Part shown: positions 60,912-64,000 of the stretch, in pieces
Layout of the letters: every line of letters starts with the position of its first letter
How positions within the stretch are numbered: the first letter of the stretch is position 1
Source: Tetranychus cinnabarinus
Taxonomy: Eukaryota > Arthropoda > Arachnida > Trombidiformes > Tetranychidae
DNA: 64,000 nucleotides
NCBI GenBank assembly: GCA_022266195.1
Contig: WHVY01000003.1
Span: 5,952,001 to 6,016,000 of the forward strand
Direction: 5' to 3'
Translations under genes and position numbers: made by a program
The notes under the pieces: generated by a model
Databases searched by the model: none
What the model saw: the letters and a program-made list of their open reading frames with translations, nothing else
Told to the model about the DNA's origin: nothing

Positions 60912-63634
60912 CAATTTCAACCCAAATATTCATGTTGAGGGAACGAAAAAAAAAGTAAAAACAAAAAGTCAAGATTCATCAATGAATATGATTATTGTGA
61001 GAGAAGTGTAAAGTCAAATTTAGATTAACAATTGTTTACTAAATTTTCATGGTTAAGTTCAATGAAAAAATTTCTTTTTTCTGAACCTTTATACTTAAGA
61101 ATTTTTAATTTCAACTTGGAATGTCATTTAAATTAATGTTGGTCATCAACTAATTGGAAGTAATGAGGTTCATAATCATTCTGGTCATCAAGTTGAATGT
61201 TGAATGTTTTCAACTCAACAATTGAAAAGCCTTTTCTCTGCCTTTTCCAGTTCAATGATGATGATGATGGTGATTTGAATGAACATTTTATTCAGTTTAT
61301 TTCATTCTGATGAAGAAGAGAAGAAAAAAAATTTTTTCCTTTTTACTAATAACCATTTTTATCATTTACATTATCAACTAAACTTAACGCACAAACGACA
61401 AATGATAAATAATATTTGAAAATGAAAATTAATTTTCTCAATTGGAATATAAAACGATAATAAAAGGATAAAAAGTGTAACTTAATCATGTTAAAAAGTA
61501 TATTATCATTAATGTAATTTATTTTGTAGAGAAAAGTGAATGTAAAAAAAGCGAAGTAAACTGATGATGATATTAAGTCTCACTCCTCATTGTGTTAAAT
61601 GGACTTTAAGGTTGAATTGAAAAATTGAACAAAACTGACAGGAAACTGAAATGAATCATGAAGAGAGTGAGGATGGAAAAGAGTTGGTAAAAATGGAGAT
61701 TCTAATGAAATTAAATTCTAGATTCTCATTTTATAATTTAATCAAATATTATAATATAATACTTGCATGATAAGGAACAGGAAAAAGAAACTTTTGCATG
61801 TTAATGTACAAGTTGTCCAGTTGTGAAACGGAACACGAAATTTGGTGCAAAAAAAATAACTTTAATACTGGGAGGCTTAAGATAATGATAGGGATAATGA
61901 TGTTGCCAGGGATGCTGAGGATGGTGAAGAAGAAGCCGAGAAAATGTGAAATATGATGGTTAATATAGAGATGAATATTATGATTGAAATGAGGATGAAG
62001 TGAAGAGTAATGTGAGAAAGGCTCAATTTTTGTTAACTTGATTGGGCCAGAGTGACACTGTCAGGTGAGATTTAAGACTAACTGGGTGAATGATGAAGCC
62101 AATGTTCAGATGATGACTGGCGTGAAACAATGATCAAAGTGAGGGAATGACTTGACAGTAAGAGGCTAATATCGAGCTCTAATCGATGGGACAAGAGTTA
62201 CTCTGTTGGGTTGAGATTCACCAGCAGTTAACCTATTTGACGGTGAAAATATTACAATGAAATATAACGATGTAAATGACGAGAAATATGATGCTGAAGA
62301 TGATATTAAAGTATTAGAATTGTTTTTTTACAGCATTTTTTTACTCACCAAATATTATATGAAATAACCGTATTGAGGTTAGATTGAAATATAATTGACC
62401 GCCTGAGGTGAGAATCAGGGAATCAAATATATTTATCAAGATTGGTTATCTTTTTATTTTTTATTTGTATCATTTATTATGATAATCTTTCTGGATAAAG
62501 ATGATATTACAGAAAATGGATGAAATTTTTTACATTCTGAGGTTTCTTTTTAATATTACATTAACATTTTGTATGGTAAACTATCAATTCCATTGTCTTG
62601 ATGCCTTTAGCTTCAAGTTTAGTCAACTCAATAGGAACTTTTAAATCTTGTTAAATGCTGATTATAATCTTGAGATTGCGATAATATTGTTATCATTATT
62701 ATCCTCTAAAATGGCTGTATTATTTTCAATTTTTGCAAATTTTATCGCTTAATCTTTCGGTTTGACTGATAAAATCTTTTTGATAATATCTGACTTTGTG
62801 CTTTAAAAGCGGTTCTGTGGTTTGAATTAATCGTATATCAATAGACTATTTTATTGGTCAAATTGATATTCAGAGACACAGAATTTATTGGCTACTTTTT
62901 TTGTATTCTCTTGGTTGGAATAAAAAAAGCAAATCTGATGAAAAACTATTAGATTGTAACGACAATAATTGTCAATATTATTGGCCAATTGAAACTTTTA
63001 TTTCCAACAGATGAACGTTTGGCGAAATAATATTTTTGCATTCTTCAAACTTGAGTTTCCATTGGGAAGAAAGCAAAGTGAAAGTAAATAAATGGTCTTT
63101 GTTTATCCTTTTGTTTGTTCATTCGTAGTGTTCAGATTTCATGAGATTCCAGGAAATGGATCAGATAACACATTTTAAATGGAGTAATAAGAGTTGAAAT
63201 TTTGGGGCATAAATTGAACCAAATAGCTTTCCATTTATATACATTAAAGTATTATCTTTTTAATATCATTTCCTCCATTGAGATGACAAAACGTTTGCTC
63301 CATTTTTTGTCCCTATTACAAAAGGTAAGATTATTGAAATCAGTTGAAGTTGATATGAGCAAACGTACGAACGTAAAATACCTTTTCTTTGGTGTCTTTT
63401 CAACGTCTGTCTCAGTGTTGGGCGGTTGAGTCTTTTCAGGTTCAACAAAACCAACAAATGAAAAGGGCAACATGAGTAACTGTCCATTTAGGTTTGTCAC
63501 TGGCTTTAAACGTTCAATGTTCAATGAGGGAAAATGTACAAATGCAGATGACATATGTTATCCCCATGTTGTACATTGCGCTTTTTTGTACACATTCAAA
63601 GGTCCATTGAAAGGTACAATGTCCAGCAAAACAG

Positions 63635-63963
63635 CAACCAAAGGATCCTGAAAAGGACACGAAAACCGCCCCAAAAAAAGGAACCATCAAAGGCAGCAAA
63701 AAGGTATCCGATCAGGTAAAGAGACTCCTACTGTTTGCTTTCTCAGTTGTTGTTTTTTTGTTAAACTGACTTTGAAAAGGAAGACCAAAATGATGATGAG
63801 GATGAAGACGATGCCAACAAGCTAGAGAGAAATGTAAGAAGAAAAAAATATTAGCAAAAAGGTACGACAAAGTAAACAATATGTATATACATATATTTGG
63901 GAAACAGGTAACAATGAAGCTTTCACCATTGATAAAAATACTTTTACTGATGAGCATTTCAAG
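63635..63963 (+). other. Candidate exons at the right edge (weak)
   Basis: A Lys/Thr/Pro-rich open piece (KDPEKDTKTAPKKGTIKGS then KKVSDQ) ends at a good donor, CAG|GTAAAG, at 63715. A second 56-nt piece (NNEAFTIDKNTFTDEHFK) lies between AACAG at 63907 and a donor AAG|GTGAGT at 63963. The first resembles the Lys/Pro-rich N-terminal extensions of arthropod muscle myosin regulatory light chains, but this is only a composition resemblance. The two pieces are not shown to join in phase. Confidence 0.2.
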
Positions 63964-64000
63964 GTGAGTGATGAGAAAAGGTAGAAGAATGGAAATGTCT

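Larger units (their letters stand above)
46300..64000. other. 17.7 kb without a supportable gene
   Basis: All frames here are short and rich in Phe, Ser, Ile, Lys or Asn generated by AT-rich and ATC/GAA repeats. I found no domain motif, no chain of in-phase exons and no transposase or reverse transcriptase. Less AT-rich islands without a useful frame occur near 51250–51290, 58780–59040 and 62040–62230. The stretch could be intergenic or a very long intron of a gene beyond the right edge. Confidence 0.5.

Noticed and set aside
1..64000. CRISPR arrays, rRNA, retroelement or viral genes
   Set aside because: No regularly spaced repeats, rRNA-like GC-rich blocks, or reverse-transcriptase/integrase motifs were seen on either strand.

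Overview
The window is AT-rich eukaryotic nuclear DNA. Its genes have short GT–AG introns, and it carries a 7-TM gustatory receptor, animal-type extracellular CUB, C-type-lectin and EGF domains, and animal housekeeping genes. An ecdysozoan, most likely an arthropod, fits best. A mite or other chelicerate is plausible but is only an inference. All exon joins below were made by eye from splice signals, reading phase and domain continuity.

Layout. (1) About 0.65–25.4 kb, minus strand: one very large multi-exon gene whose exons join in phase to about 2,800 codons. It encodes a signal peptide, alternating CUB and C-type lectin (CTLD) domains, three EGF repeats, one membrane span and a roughly 1,100-residue Ser-rich cytoplasmic tail. 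A small tail-anchored-type ORF (652–1305) follows, either a separate gene or an alternative last exon. Intron 2 holds a long inverted repeat of about 1.2 kb. Intron 1 is 9.8 kb and shows no convincing exon. (2) 25.4–34 kb: mostly empty, with a two-exon gustatory receptor at 30,966–32,161 and two weak candidate coding pieces. (3) 34–45.5 kb: a compact island of small genes. They are an unknown coiled-coil protein, a small secreted or membrane protein, TAF8 (TFIID), EXOSC1/CSL4 and EXOSC4/RRP41 (both RNA exosome), SPC25 (kinetochore), an RPP38-like RNase P/MRP protein, a short-chain dehydrogenase, and an unrecognised 242-aa protein. (4) 45.4–46.3 kb: a degenerate copy of the TAF8 promoter/leader plus part of EXOSC1. 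(5) 46.3–64 kb: no supportable gene, only simple repeats and a few odd islands, with possible exons near the right edge.

The most interesting observations are three. First, two exosome subunit genes sit head to head, 136 bp apart, over TATCGATA palindromes. Second, a segmental duplication has placed the TAF8 promoter, 5' leader and probable 5'-UTR intron in front of an unrelated gene, with a decayed EXOSC1 fragment behind it. Third, a long foldback sequence lies inside a transcribed intron and could give hairpin RNA. No CRISPR array, rRNA or convincing tRNA was seen.
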